From Vallitalea okinawensis (GTDB taxonomy: Bacteria; Bacillota; Clostridia; Lachnospirales; PQDH01), in the NCBI RefSeq assembly GCF_002964605.1, contig NZ_PQDH01000009.1:181231-245230 (forward strand): 64,000 bases of DNA, given 5' to 3'. Shown here one piece after another: positions 17,680 to 26,624 of the stretch (the stretch's first letter is position 1; each line of letters begins with the position of its first letter). A model generated the notes under the pieces. The model saw only the letters and a list, made by a program, of their open reading frames with translations. It was not told where the DNA came from and searched no databases. The position numbers were made by a program, and so were the translations under genes.

Positions 17680-20600
17680 TTATCCTACGTATACAAAGTC
17701 AAGTGAATCTTCTGTTGAATTATGCTGTATCTCAAAATTACCAGTACTAAAACCATCACCAGAGTAAGTCTTACCTTCTACACTTAGGTATGCCTTATTT
17801 GCCTGTTGTGAGTTGTCTTGCGTTTTTTCTATATGCAGGCCATATGGTGCTTCAACTGAATCATGAGAGTTCCACCTTAACTGACCATTCTGGTTATCAG
17901 TAAGCTTGAATTTAATTCTGGTAGCTGTATTATCATCTTTAGCAACACCGTATAATGTCAACTCAGGCTGACCAGTTCCATTACCTACTCTCACATCCTG
18001 TGGAAATATAGTTTCACCAGTATCCCAGTTTGAATAGAAAATAGTCTTATCATATGTTTCTCCATTTCTAGCCTGCAATAAAAAGTCAGATTGATAATTT
18101 GTTAGAAAGAAATTCTTATTTAAATGCTCCGAATTAGTATTTTTAAAATACATTGATGGTGATAATTTTTTGATATTTAAATTTCCTACCAAATCTACGT
18201 CTCCATCACTATTAAATACATGCTCATGCCCATTAATGTCTAGAGTATAATCATAAGCTCCAATAGTACCCACATATGCATTAGTATTAAAAAATATCTC
18301 ATTATTATCAATCCCTAGAGAATCACCAATTTTTAACCACGCATTATTAATATTACTTCTGCCTATAGTAGTTCCAACATTATCAATCTTAACTTGACCA
18401 CTTATTGTATCACCAGTTAAGGATAAGTAATCAGCAGGATTAAAATTACCTGTATGATAAACTTTATCTCCTAAGCCTGTTAGGTCGGCTGTCGCACCGA
18501 ACATTAATTCACCGTTTGTACCAAGACCAAAATACTTATCAGTTGTACCATTACCGATAAATCGTATAGCTATATTAGCATCACTGTTAGTTCTACGTAA
18601 AACCAAAGTTGTGGCATTATCTCTCTCAGCTTGCAGCAATCCTGTTACCGTCCCTCCAAATAAAGGTAAATAACTATGAGTATGACTAGTGTCACTCTTT
18701 TCACTTAAAAATGTATCAATCTCACTTTCAGTGTAGAATCTATCGTCATGATTATGAGTTGTTAATGAATAATTTTGCAAATCACTTACTTTTGCTATTT
18801 GTGTTCCATCTTTCGGATCACGATAACTTCCACCAATGTAATGATAATCAATTGTACTAAATTTTCTAAAATCACTTCCTACAAAATCATAAGCACTTGC
18901 TATTGTAGTAGTCGGGGAATGGGTTACTTCATATTGAGTTCCTGCCTTATGTATAAAATCTCCAATATAAGGTGTTACAGTAATATCTTTGTCATATGCT
19001 AAAATTCTATATAATGCATGACCACCTCTCAACCAAAAAATAATTAAATCAGTATCAGGTTCAGGTATTCTCACATCTGCAAGCATCTTGGAATATTGTT
19101 GAGCCATAGTGAAGTCCATGAAATAATTCATACCACCCCACCCATAAGCATAGGCATCCATATATATCTGCAATCCACCCTTATGAGTTGCTGTATTCCA
19201 TGTATCTGGTGCTTCCCAAGCGTATCCTCTTAGTAGTTCAAAATACTTTTTACTAGGTAAACCATTCGATGTATAATCACTTATATTATCAATCACAACT
19301 GGATAATATGTATCGGCATCTCCGTCAACATAAAAATCTATTGTTCTATAATTCATATCATTGATTAAGTGAGTGTGACCTTCTGTGGATACATCAACTC
19401 CACCCTTTTTTAAGCCAACAGGGAAATTAACAATACCATCTTGACTACTTCGGAATAATGTATTACTAGATGAAGCTATTGAAATATCGTTATTATTCCC
19501 AGAACCAGTTCCATGATATGTCAATCTATAGCTATTTACATCACCCTCAAGTCCCATAAATAAACTAATATCCGACTCTGTAGGATTTGCAACTAACCTT
19601 AATATATCTCCAGATGAATCTTTTGTTAGAATTCCTCCGCTTAAAGGTAGATATGAATGTGTATGACTTGTCATATCTCCGTGGAGAGTGACAACGTCTG
19701 AGGCAAGGGTATCTACCGTTGCGATTTTACTCTTTTCTAAATCTGTAACAAACCTATTGCTAGCATCCGTTACAATTTCAGTAGCATTATGGGTTGCAGG
19801 ATGGACATAATAATTAGCATTATCTTCAATACCACCAAGTTTAGTTCGCTCACTATTAGTCATGACTTTCTTCGTAGTTGTTTCAGTTATAATATCCATA
19901 CCATGCGTTGCAGGGTGGATATAATTATTTGCATTATTTTCAATACCATCCAATTTTGTCTTATCCGTAGCGCTCATTTTACCGTCTAATACTTGTGTTG
20001 CTAGGGGCATTTCTCCTCCAGAATGGAACTTCCACTCTGTTCCATCAAAACGATAAACTGTATCTTCGTCGTTTACACTGACACACCAACCTTCTACAGC
20101 GCTTGGATAAGTTGTTGCTAAATCGGCAAATGTAGTCACAGCCTCTTTCCAATCCAAATTACTAACTACTTGTGATATTTTATTATTTACCTCATTTTGA
20201 GTATATGTATCATCCCAACGGATTTTTTGATTTACTGTTACAAACTCATGGTCTATATCTGTCAGAATATCTTTAGCAGAATTTGAAGCTACACCTTTTA
20301 CAATCAATTTATAGTTAATACCGTCATCAATAGGAGTAATACCTATACCCTCTTTTAATACTAAATATGTATCACCAGAGTAAAGTACTTTATTATTAGG
20401 GTAATAAGTTACATCAGCTCGATAATCTTCGTATACACTCATTCTTTGTTTTAAATCGTCAATCTCTCCAATTTTACCGTCAGCTTGACCTACATCTCCT
20501 TGCAACGTTACATGTCGAGCATCTGCATCTGCAATGACTGTATCTAAGTCTGATTTTTTTGTAGTTGCTATAGAGACACTACTCTCTAGATTAGTTTTAG

Positions 20601-22005
20601 ATGTCTCAGCCTCAGCTATTTTTATATCCAATTCAGCCTCTTTTGTTGCTGTATAATTATTAAGTTCTTTTTTCTTTGTTCCTACTGCAGGGTTTATATC
20701 TGTCCCAACATATGTATCAATCTCTGTTTTCTTACTATCCGTATGAGAAGTTATACTATTCTTCTGAATCGTAGCAAAATCTTCAACATCTTTCTTAGCA
20801 GTACCAATCGCAGGATTAGAATCATCCCCCACAAAAGTATTAATTTCCAACTTCTTTGTATTTGTGAATGCATCAAGGTCAGCTTTCTTAGTTCCCACAG
20901 CAGGATTTATATTAGCGCCTACATAACTGTCTAAGTCTGCTTTCTTGAAACTAGTATGGCTGTCAAGTTCAACTTCTTTGTCGCTCTCGTAAGTATCTAA
21001 GCTATTCTCTAGCGCATCTCGGTGGGAATCTAATTCTACTTTCTTCCCATTTGTAAAAATATTTAAGATACCCTCTTGAACACCCCTATGGGATTCTAGT
21101 TCTGTTTCTTTGACTGTAGAGAAGTCATCTAATTGAATCTCTTTACTAGTTGTATGGGAGTCAATTTGGTCAATCTTTGTTGTAACATGACTGTCGATTT
21201 CCCCAACCTTAGTTGTTGTATGGGCGTTAAGTTCCTTTTTCTTCGTTCCAACCGCAGGACTAACGTCATCACCAACATATGCATCCAATTCACCCTTTTT
21301 AATAGTTGTATGGCTATCAAGCTCTGTTTTTAATGCATTCCCTTCTGCAATTTTTCCATCTAGAGCATTATATGAATTGTCTACCTCTGTTATTTTCGTA
21401 ATTAATTCTTGTCTCTTCGTTTCTGCTTTAGTTGTTGCAGCTTCAACTTCATTTTTTTTTACTTCTGCATTGTCACGTACTGTATCTAAATCATTAACAG
21501 TTTGATCTACATCTGCAATCTTTGTTATAAGCGAACCTTCGACTCGCTGTCCTTCTGTAACTGTTGCATTAAGGTTATCCAAGTCTATCTGCGCTTTATT
21601 CACGTCATCAATAATGTCTTGAAGATTCGTAATAGAACCATCCATTTCATTTATATCCGTATAGATACGAGATGCAGGATACATAATCGAGCCTCTACTA
21701 CTATAACTTATCTTTAGTTCTTTACCTTCCATACTTGTATGCAAAAAGATAAGACCTAAACCATAGTGAACTCTAAATTTATCACTTGTTATTTCTATCT
21801 CTGTATCTGTTGGATTAATCTCATTTAAAACAGTTAAACCATCTTTTATTGTTACACCATTAAATTCGTCTGGAATCTCTAATAGAGTAATTTTACTATT
21901 AATTACCTTATGGGATTCATCAACAATTGGAATAGATATCCTATTTCCATCATCATCAACATTCCAAACTATACGAAGCGGTTTATCCATGCTTTCAATA
22001 CTCAT
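17680..22005 (-). CDS. Long tail fibre shaft protein (cassette A)
   Basis: A 1441-residue protein. Residues 1-135 form the same attachment domain as the cassette B fibre (RIVWNVDDDGNRISIPIVD, YPASRIYTDINEMDGSI). About 150-520 is a long helical repeat region in which K-K-x-E-L-D-x-H recurs roughly every 9-11 residues, with four copies of a YVGxxxNPAVGTKK element that break the coil at intervals. Then come fibre motifs: HTHSYLPLSGG and HTHSYLPLFGG with a THNHDDRFYTE segment (His-x-His motifs known to bind metal in trimeric fibres), and YHTGNFNPADYL. It is probably a long trimeric fibre carrying the LamG protein. Confidence 0.78.
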   Translation of the reverse strand: MSIESMDKPLRIVWNVDDDGNRISIPIVDESHKVINSKITLLEIPDEFNGVTIKDGLTVLNEINPTDTEIEITSDKFRVHYGLGLIFLHTSMEGKELKISYSSRGSIMYPASRIYTDINEMDGSITNLQDIIDDVNKAQIDLDNLNATVTEGQRVEGSLITKIADVDQTVNDLDTVRDNAEVKKNEVEAATTKAETKRQELITKITEVDNSYNALDGKIAEGNALKTELDSHTTIKKGELDAYVGDDVSPAVGTKKKELNAHTTTKVGEIDSHVTTKIDQIDSHTTSKEIQLDDFSTVKETELESHRGVQEGILNIFTNGKKVELDSHRDALENSLDTYESDKEVELDSHTSFKKADLDSYVGANINPAVGTKKADLDAFTNTKKLEINTFVGDDSNPAIGTAKKDVEDFATIQKNSITSHTDSKKTEIDTYVGTDINPAVGTKKKELNNYTATKEAELDIKIAEAETSKTNLESSVSIATTKKSDLDTVIADADARHVTLQGDVGQADGKIGEIDDLKQRMSVYEDYRADVTYYPNNKVLYSGDTYLVLKEGIGITPIDDGINYKLIVKGVASNSAKDILTDIDHEFVTVNQKIRWDDTYTQNEVNNKISQVVSNLDWKEAVTTFADLATTYPSAVEGWCVSVNDEDTVYRFDGTEWKFHSGGEMPLATQVLDGKMSATDKTKLDGIENNANNYIHPATHGMDIITETTTKKVMTNSERTKLGGIEDNANYYVHPATHNATEIVTDASNRFVTDLEKSKIATVDTLASDVVTLHGDMTSHTHSYLPLSGGILTKDSSGDILRLVANPTESDISLFMGLEGDVNSYRLTYHGTGSGNNNDISIASSSNTLFRSSQDGIVNFPVGLKKGGVDVSTEGHTHLINDMNYRTIDFYVDGDADTYYPVVIDNISDYTSNGLPSKKYFELLRGYAWEAPDTWNTATHKGGLQIYMDAYAYGWGGMNYFMDFTMAQQYSKMLADVRIPEPDTDLIIFWLRGGHALYRILAYDKDITVTPYIGDFIHKAGTQYEVTHSPTTTIASAYDFVGSDFRKFSTIDYHYIGGSYRDPKDGTQIAKVSDLQNYSLTTHNHDDRFYTESEIDTFLSEKSDTSHTHSYLPLFGGTVTGLLQAERDNATTLVLRRTNSDANIAIRFIGNGTTDKYFGLGTNGELMFGATADLTGLGDKVYHTGNFNPADYLSLTGDTISGQVKIDNVGTTIGRSNINNAWLKIGDSLGIDNNEIFFNTNAYVGTIGAYDYTLDINGHEHVFNSDGDVDLVGNLNIKKLSPSMYFKNTNSEHLNKNFFLTNYQSDFLLQARNGETYDKTIFYSNWDTGETIFPQDVRVGNGTGQPELTLYGVAKDDNTATRIKFKLTDNQNGQLRWNSHDSVEAPYGLHIEKTQDNSQQANKAYLSVEGKTYSGDGFSTGNFEIQHNSTEDSLDFVYVG

Positions 22006-22031
22006 AACAAATGCTCACTCCTTAAGGTATT

Positions 22032-22211
22032 TTACTCCCCTATAACATCACTTTGCGCTTCTACTGGCTCTGCAGTTCTAATAGAATACATAATTTTATT
22101 TAGTGCTTCAACTTCTTTAAAACCTCGGTAATCAACTTTATCTAAGAAAATTAATAAATTCTTCAAATCTCCTTCTTCAAGATTAACTGCTAATAATTTT
22201 TTAGTATCCAT
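22032..22211 (-). CDS. 59-residue small protein of unknown function
   Basis: A short gene between the protease and the long fibre. The ATG at 22211 follows GGAGAGAT at good distance and opens MDTKKLLAVNLEEGDL; it ends EAQSDVIGE. The protein is acidic and predicted mainly helical with no membrane segment, signal or Cys. The ribosome site, the tight packing (20 nt after the protease stop, 26 nt before the fibre) and an element-specific 16-mer directly upstream support it as real. It could be a fibre assembly chaperone or belong to the radical SAM cassette. I do not recognise a family. Confidence 0.6.
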   Translation of the reverse strand: MDTKKLLAVNLEEGDLKNLLIFLDKVDYRGFKEVEALNKIMYSIRTAEPVEAQSDVIGE

Positions 22212-22228
22212 ATTTATCTCTCCTTATA

Positions 22229-22244
22229 TTTTTATTTATTACTT
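22229..22244 (-). repeat. Element-specific 16-mer, copy 1
   Basis: Minus strand AAGTAATAAATAAAAA. It overlaps the stop codon of the protease gene and lies just before the ribosome site of the 59-residue gene. Confidence 0.75.
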
Positions 22245-22855
22245 TTTGTTATATAGTTTATTGATGATATTTTTGGAATGCAATTATAATCAAGATATCT
22301 CACCTTTGATGACCAATTATCATATACTTTCATTAAAATCTTCTTAGCTCCATATTGATCCTTATAAATTAAGTAACCAATAATCAAAACAGTATGGTTT
22401 TTATAATAATCCTTATTATTTCCACTTAAATTAATAATAACTGGAACTCCATTATCTAAAAGTTTTATAATATTTTGATTGTCATAACCTAAACTTTTTA
22501 TGTAATTATGTTTTGATTTAAACTCTTCTAATCCAAAGTATTGTAAATTTCTATTTAAAATGCAGTTGATAAATAAAGGTATGGTACCATAAACATCTCC
22601 AGAATATAACCATTTAGGATTGATGTTAGCGACTACTGTTTTATAAATAATCTCAAAATCTTCTGTCCTCTCTATTAAATATTCAATTAGGGTAGCTATA
22701 CTTATTATTGTGCAATCATTCTTCTCCCCATAATCTTCCTGATTATGTCCTTTTACCAGCTCAACATTACCAAATTGTACCAATTTAGCACTTTTAAATC
22801 CTATCGCTTTAAAATAAAAATGAGGCGTTTTAATTTTATTCATTGGTTTTCTCAT
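22232..22855 (-). CDS. C39/papain-like cysteine protease of the radical SAM cassette
   Basis: A 207-residue protein with the residue pattern of a papain-fold (Peptidase_C39_2-like) cysteine protease: Cys48 in NDCTIISIA, His154 in KNHTVLIIGY and Asp179/Asn180 in VYDNWSS. The HTVLIIGY and VYDNW strands are the usual His and Asn/Asp sites of this fold. There is no signal peptide or transporter domain, so it acts in the cytoplasm or inside the particle. GGAGGTGATGAA precedes the ATG at 22855; it follows the second radical SAM gene by 16 nt. C39 enzymes cleave leader peptides in RiPP pathways, which suggests it trims the Cys-rich protein. It could instead be a structural tail component with a hydrolase fold. 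Confidence 0.65.
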   Translation of the reverse strand: MRKPMNKIKTPHFYFKAIGFKSAKLVQFGNVELVKGHNQEDYGEKNDCTIISIATLIEYLIERTEDFEIIYKTVVANINPKWLYSGDVYGTIPLFINCILNRNLQYFGLEEFKSKHNYIKSLGYDNQNIIKLLDNGVPVIINLSGNNKDYYKNHTVLIIGYLIYKDQYGAKKILMKVYDNWSSKVRYLDYNCIPKISSINYITKSNK

Positions 22856-22871
22856 TTCATCACCTCCATAG

Positions 22872-23750
22872 TTACCCTACATTTTGTATTTCTTGATTTT
22901 GAAGATATACAAATTCTCTAAGGTCATAGATAATCTCACCTAAAGGTGATTTACCTACGTATGAATTGTATATATCTTGACTTGTTATATCATCTTTAGT
23001 TCTACCATAACTCTCAGCGATTGTTTTTCCAGTTTCATCTTTTATATAGTGGCGTTGGTCTGACTTCGGCTTGAGATATTCTAAAAGATCAATCCTTAAA
23101 TCAGGGTACTTGTCATTTAAAATATCTGTAGATATTTCTTTAAACTCTCTTTTGAATACTTCCATGTATTCATCTGTTAGTGGTAAAGTATTCTCAACTG
23201 TACCAATTCCAATTATTCTAACACCCTTGTTATATAAATGTTTTATTCCCTTTGACAAATATCCTATATTATACGGATGTGTCACTATATGAACACTCAG
23301 TCGATCTTTATATCCTGAAGCTAATAGAATATTTATATTTTCTATAACTGTATCATAAGAATTTAGCTGTGTATCCTTGAAGACTCTGAGCTGATTCATA
23401 GATTTATTGCCATCTAAACTTATACCAATATGTACCGTTGGATAAGCATATAAGAACTCATCAATATCAGGATTTAAAATTGTTCCATTTGTAGTTATCA
23501 TATATCTATGAACTTCAACATTTTTAAGTTTTTCAATATATTCAACAGCTGATTTAATAATATCGAATGCTAATAAAGGCTCTCCACCTAAAAATTCAAT
23601 CTCAAATATTCTATCTTTATTAAATTTGGCAATATTATCGATTACCTCTTTAACTTCATCCCAAGTATACAAACTAGACTTATCAGTTTCATAACAATAT
23701 TTACAATCTAAGTTACATTTTTTAGTTACATGTACAACATATCTCTCCAA
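22872..23750 (-). CDS. Radical SAM enzyme B (no SPASM domain)
   Basis: A radical SAM enzyme of about 292 residues. I place the start at TTG 23750, giving LERYVVHVTKKCNLDCKYCY, because a GGAAGGAAGGAA ribosome site lies 7 nt upstream; an in-frame TTG at 23813 overlapping the Cys-rich gene is less likely. The CNLDCKYC cluster motif binds the 4Fe-4S/SAM centre, GGEPLLAF is the SAM-contact motif, and ITTNGTIL and GISLDG follow in normal order. Unlike enzyme A it lacks a Cys-rich C-terminal SPASM region. It directly follows the Cys-rich repeat gene, its most plausible substrate. The reaction (thioether, other crosslink or epimerisation) cannot be told from sequence. Confidence 0.85.
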   Translation of the reverse strand: MERYVVHVTKKCNLDCKYCYETDKSSLYTWDEVKEVIDNIAKFNKDRIFEIEFLGGEPLLAFDIIKSAVEYIEKLKNVEVHRYMITTNGTILNPDIDEFLYAYPTVHIGISLDGNKSMNQLRVFKDTQLNSYDTVIENINILLASGYKDRLSVHIVTHPYNIGYLSKGIKHLYNKGVRIIGIGTVENTLPLTDEYMEVFKREFKEISTDILNDKYPDLRIDLLEYLKPKSDQRHYIKDETGKTIAESYGRTKDDITSQDIYNSYVGKSPLGEIIYDLREFVYLQNQEIQNVG

Positions 23751-23805
23751 TTTAATTTCCTTCCTTCCTCTATTCGCTAACGCATGGACAAGGAACAGAA
23801 TTATC

Positions 23806-25200
23806 TTATCCAAACATATCTACCACATTGCACGTACATTGATTATATATTTCACACATGTCTTCTGCTTGTCTTGCAACGCATACACAAGTATGGGCAT
23901 CGCATACATCTCCAGTCCTATTTTCACATGTACATGGAATGTTTATGGTACATGACGGGCTACCAGTCCTAGTTACGCAGTCACAATCGAATGTATTACA
24001 AGTACATGAACTTGAAGATGTTCTCCCTTCACAATCACACTCCATATTACACTCACATCGCGGTACATAAGTTCTTGTAACACAAGAACAAGAATCTACA
24101 TCACATGTTGATTCACCTGTTCTATTCTCGCAATCACAAGGTTGGTTCACTCCACATGAGCTTTCAGATGTTCTCCCTTGACAATCACAACCGTCTGTAT
24201 TACAACCACAAACAGAACTAGACGTTCTGCTTACACAACTACAGGCATCCATATCGCAATCAGATGTCGAAGTTCTATTCTCACAATCGCAAGGTGCGTT
24301 ATGTGTGCATGAACTTTCTGATGTTCTACCTACACATGTACAAACTTCATTACACGTACAGGTTGGAGAGCCATATCTCGCTTCACAATCACAAGCATTA
24401 AAATACGTTTTATTACAATCACATGTGGAGGTATATGTTCTAGTTATACAATTACAAGTATTTTTATTGCACTCACATTGCGGTACATAAGTTCTTGTAA
24501 CACAAGAACAACTGTCCACATCACACGCAAGTTCACCAGTTCTATTCTCACAATCGCAAGGTGCGTTATAATCACATACACCAGATGCCGTTCTAACCAC
24601 ACAATCACAACCTTGATTACAAGTACATTGAGATACATAAGTTCTTGTAACACAAGAGCAACTGTCTATGTCACAAGCAGAAGAAGATGTTCTATTCTCG
24701 CAGTCGCAGGGTTGGTTTACTCTACATGGGCTTTCTGATGTTCTCCCTTGACAATCACAATCGAATGTATTACAAGAGCAGGAACTCGAAGATGTTCTCC
24801 CTTCACAATTACACTCTAAATTACAAGTACAACCACTTGTAGTTTTATTTTCACATGTGCAGAGTGTATCAGAAGTACAATTGTATGGTATTCTAACTTG
24901 ACAATCGCATGTGTGAGCATCACATACATCTATTATAGTCCTGCCTTCACACTCACAAGTATAATCAGATACAGCATTACATTCGCATGGTTGTAAAATA
25001 TTAACTTTATCTCTTATTGCCCCCAAAGATTTTTCAGATGTGTTGCTATATACATGACCTACACAGGTAGAATTATCTCTTATTGTATTCATATTATCCA
25101 GTAGACTTTTTAAATCTTGAAGATGTCTATGATTGGGGGTTATATCATATCCACCTTTACTTACCATTAAATTTTTTAATTCTCTTAAACTTAAACTCAC
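23806..25200 (-). CDS. Giant Cys-rich repeat protein, candidate radical SAM substrate
   Basis: A 464-residue protein. Residues 1-70 look like a leader: helical, charged, one Cys (MSLSLRELKNLMVSKGG..). The rest holds 79 further Cys in about 395 residues, arranged in 22 units of roughly 17 residues with the core C-x-C-x-x-[RK]-[T] (CDCENRT, CSCVTRT, CDCQGRT), each preceded by a further C-x-C or C-x-x-x-x. Units recur in a three-unit super-repeat, CDCENRT then CSCVTRT then a C-x-C unit. GTG start at 25200 with GGGAGGAAG upstream. There is no signal peptide or membrane segment. It lies between two radical SAM genes, with a protease gene next. I know no described family with this exact repeat. Metal binding or a plain disulfide-rich spike are alternatives. 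Confidence 0.85.
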   Translation of the reverse strand: MSLSLRELKNLMVSKGGYDITPNHRHLQDLKSLLDNMNTIRDNSTCVGHVYSNTSEKSLGAIRDKVNILQPCECNAVSDYTCECEGRTIIDVCDAHTCDCQVRIPYNCTSDTLCTCENKTTSGCTCNLECNCEGRTSSSSCSCNTFDCDCQGRTSESPCRVNQPCDCENRTSSSACDIDSCSCVTRTYVSQCTCNQGCDCVVRTASGVCDYNAPCDCENRTGELACDVDSCSCVTRTYVPQCECNKNTCNCITRTYTSTCDCNKTYFNACDCEARYGSPTCTCNEVCTCVGRTSESSCTHNAPCDCENRTSTSDCDMDACSCVSRTSSSVCGCNTDGCDCQGRTSESSCGVNQPCDCENRTGESTCDVDSCSCVTRTYVPRCECNMECDCEGRTSSSSCTCNTFDCDCVTRTGSPSCTINIPCTCENRTGDVCDAHTCVCVARQAEDMCEIYNQCTCNVVDMFG

Positions 25201-25220
25201 TATCTGTCACTTCCTCCCAT

Positions 25221-26585
25221 TTAAGAGTTAGCTAACATTTTCAAGATTATCCTTTGATTTGTTAGAATTTCTTCTTGTTGCTCTAATATGAGTTTTGTAG
25301 CTCCTGCGATAATTTCGATATTCTCATCTTTACTATCACAAGTACATTTTGATTTAGGATTATTAAAACCACTTTGTCCTGTCGTTGCAATAGTTGTACC
25401 TCTTGAGTCACATAAACAATCAGGATTGTTTGGATTATTTCCTTTCCTATAGTCTACATTTGTTTCAGGTGTTTTTAACCCCATATTTTCCAACTCCTCT
25501 TTTAAATCATGTTGAAATTTCATTTCCACATGTGCCATACTGCATTGACTTCCTCTTACTTGACTTAATATACTTCCGTTTTCAACCCAATTTACGGCAA
25601 TACATCTATAACAATGATTATGTTTACAATCTTTATCACAGGACATATCATCGCTATCATAAGCCAAAAATAACCTTCTCTTAGAATCATCGATATCTTC
25701 ATCAATATTTCCTATTAAGGTTTCTTTATCTGGGTCATTAAAGTAGAAATGATGACATGGATAAATATCGCCTTTAGCTGTAATTGTCACAAAGTTTTTT
25801 CCTGCACCACAAGGTGATAAGGCTCTCCTATCTGGTCTTAAGCATCTGTCGAGTGGTGCATAATTTTCAACTTCTTTTATATTTCCATCTCTTTTGACTC
25901 TAGCTAATATATCATCTTTAATCATTCCAAGTTGCTCTGAATATGTATTGATATGCTCTTGAGTCCAATAATCTTCTTGAAGAAATAAAAACCAGAGTCT
26001 AGGTACATTCCACTCATCTCTAAAAAACTTCCATGATTTATATAAACCACTTATCGTCTCTTTGCTCATAACGCCATGTAAGTTAAGTCTATTTATATAT
26101 TCCTTTCCAAACATGGCTTTAAATTCTTCTATGTTCTTCTCAATCATATCAAAAGAGCCTTTTCCATTAACAGTAACTCTATTGGCATCATGTATTTCTT
26201 TCGTACCATCTACTGATATTTGAATACCCAGACTTACCTTATCTTTATATGTTTTAAATATTCTATCTAACTCATCGTTGTAAATAGTACCATTTGTGAC
26301 TATTGAGGCTGTATATTTAACACCATACTTTTCTGATGTTAATAATCCTGTTTTAAACACATGTTCCAATAATGATGCATCCATCAATGGCTCTCCACCA
26401 AATAACATAGTGTGAAATTCTCTCATACCGTTCTCTGCAGCATTTTTTGCAAGATATTCTATAGCTTTTGTTGCTACTTCTTTGCTCATATAATTTTTTT
26501 TGTGTTTTTCAAAGCAATATTTACATCTTAAATTACAATCCTCTGTGAGTAATAAACTTGCTGAATTCGGTTTAACTGATCTCAT
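25221..26585 (-). CDS. Radical SAM/SPASM enzyme A with Cys-rich C-terminal tail
   Basis: A 454-residue enzyme. The SAM cluster motif is CNLRCKYCF (Cys17, 21, 24), followed by FGGEPLMD, VTNGTIY and QISVDGTKEIHD. A SPASM region is visible from about 265 (PCGAGKNFVTITAKGDIYPC) to CDKDCKHNHCYRC, which normally binds auxiliary 4Fe-4S clusters in peptide-modifying enzymes. After about residue 390 a tail contains DCLCDS and KCTCDS, short C-x-C motifs like those of the neighbouring Cys-rich protein, then a helix ending KMLANS. AGGAGGATATA precedes the ATG. It is first in the cassette, behind its own promoter. It is very likely a peptide maturase; exact chemistry unknown. Confidence 0.9.
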   Translation of the reverse strand: MRSVKPNSASLLLTEDCNLRCKYCFEKHKKNYMSKEVATKAIEYLAKNAAENGMREFHTMLFGGEPLMDASLLEHVFKTGLLTSEKYGVKYTASIVTNGTIYNDELDRIFKTYKDKVSLGIQISVDGTKEIHDANRVTVNGKGSFDMIEKNIEEFKAMFGKEYINRLNLHGVMSKETISGLYKSWKFFRDEWNVPRLWFLFLQEDYWTQEHINTYSEQLGMIKDDILARVKRDGNIKEVENYAPLDRCLRPDRRALSPCGAGKNFVTITAKGDIYPCHHFYFNDPDKETLIGNIDEDIDDSKRRLFLAYDSDDMSCDKDCKHNHCYRCIAVNWVENGSILSQVRGSQCSMAHVEMKFQHDLKEELENMGLKTPETNVDYRKGNNPNNPDCLCDSRGTTIATTGQSGFNNPKSKCTCDSKDENIEIIAGATKLILEQQEEILTNQRIILKMLANS

Positions 26586-26607
26586 TATATCCTCCTGATA
26601 TCCTTTA

Positions 26608-26623
26608 TTTTTATTTATTACTT
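26608..26623 (-). repeat. Element-specific 16-mer, copy 2 (probable operator)
   Basis: Minus strand AAGTAATAAATAAAAA, starting 2 nt after the -10 box of the radical SAM cassette promoter and so covering the transcription start. Confidence 0.75.
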
Positions 26624-26624
26624 T

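Noticed and set aside
22872..23813. Start of radical SAM enzyme B at TTG 23813 overlapping the Cys-rich gene
   Set aside because: The extra 21 residues lack family features, and a strong ribosome site lies just before TTG 23750.
23806..25200. Regular repeats that could suggest a CRISPR array or minisatellite
   Set aside because: The repeats keep one open frame with a start, ribosome site and periodic Cys; units diverge at synonymous and spacer codons. No cas genes are present.
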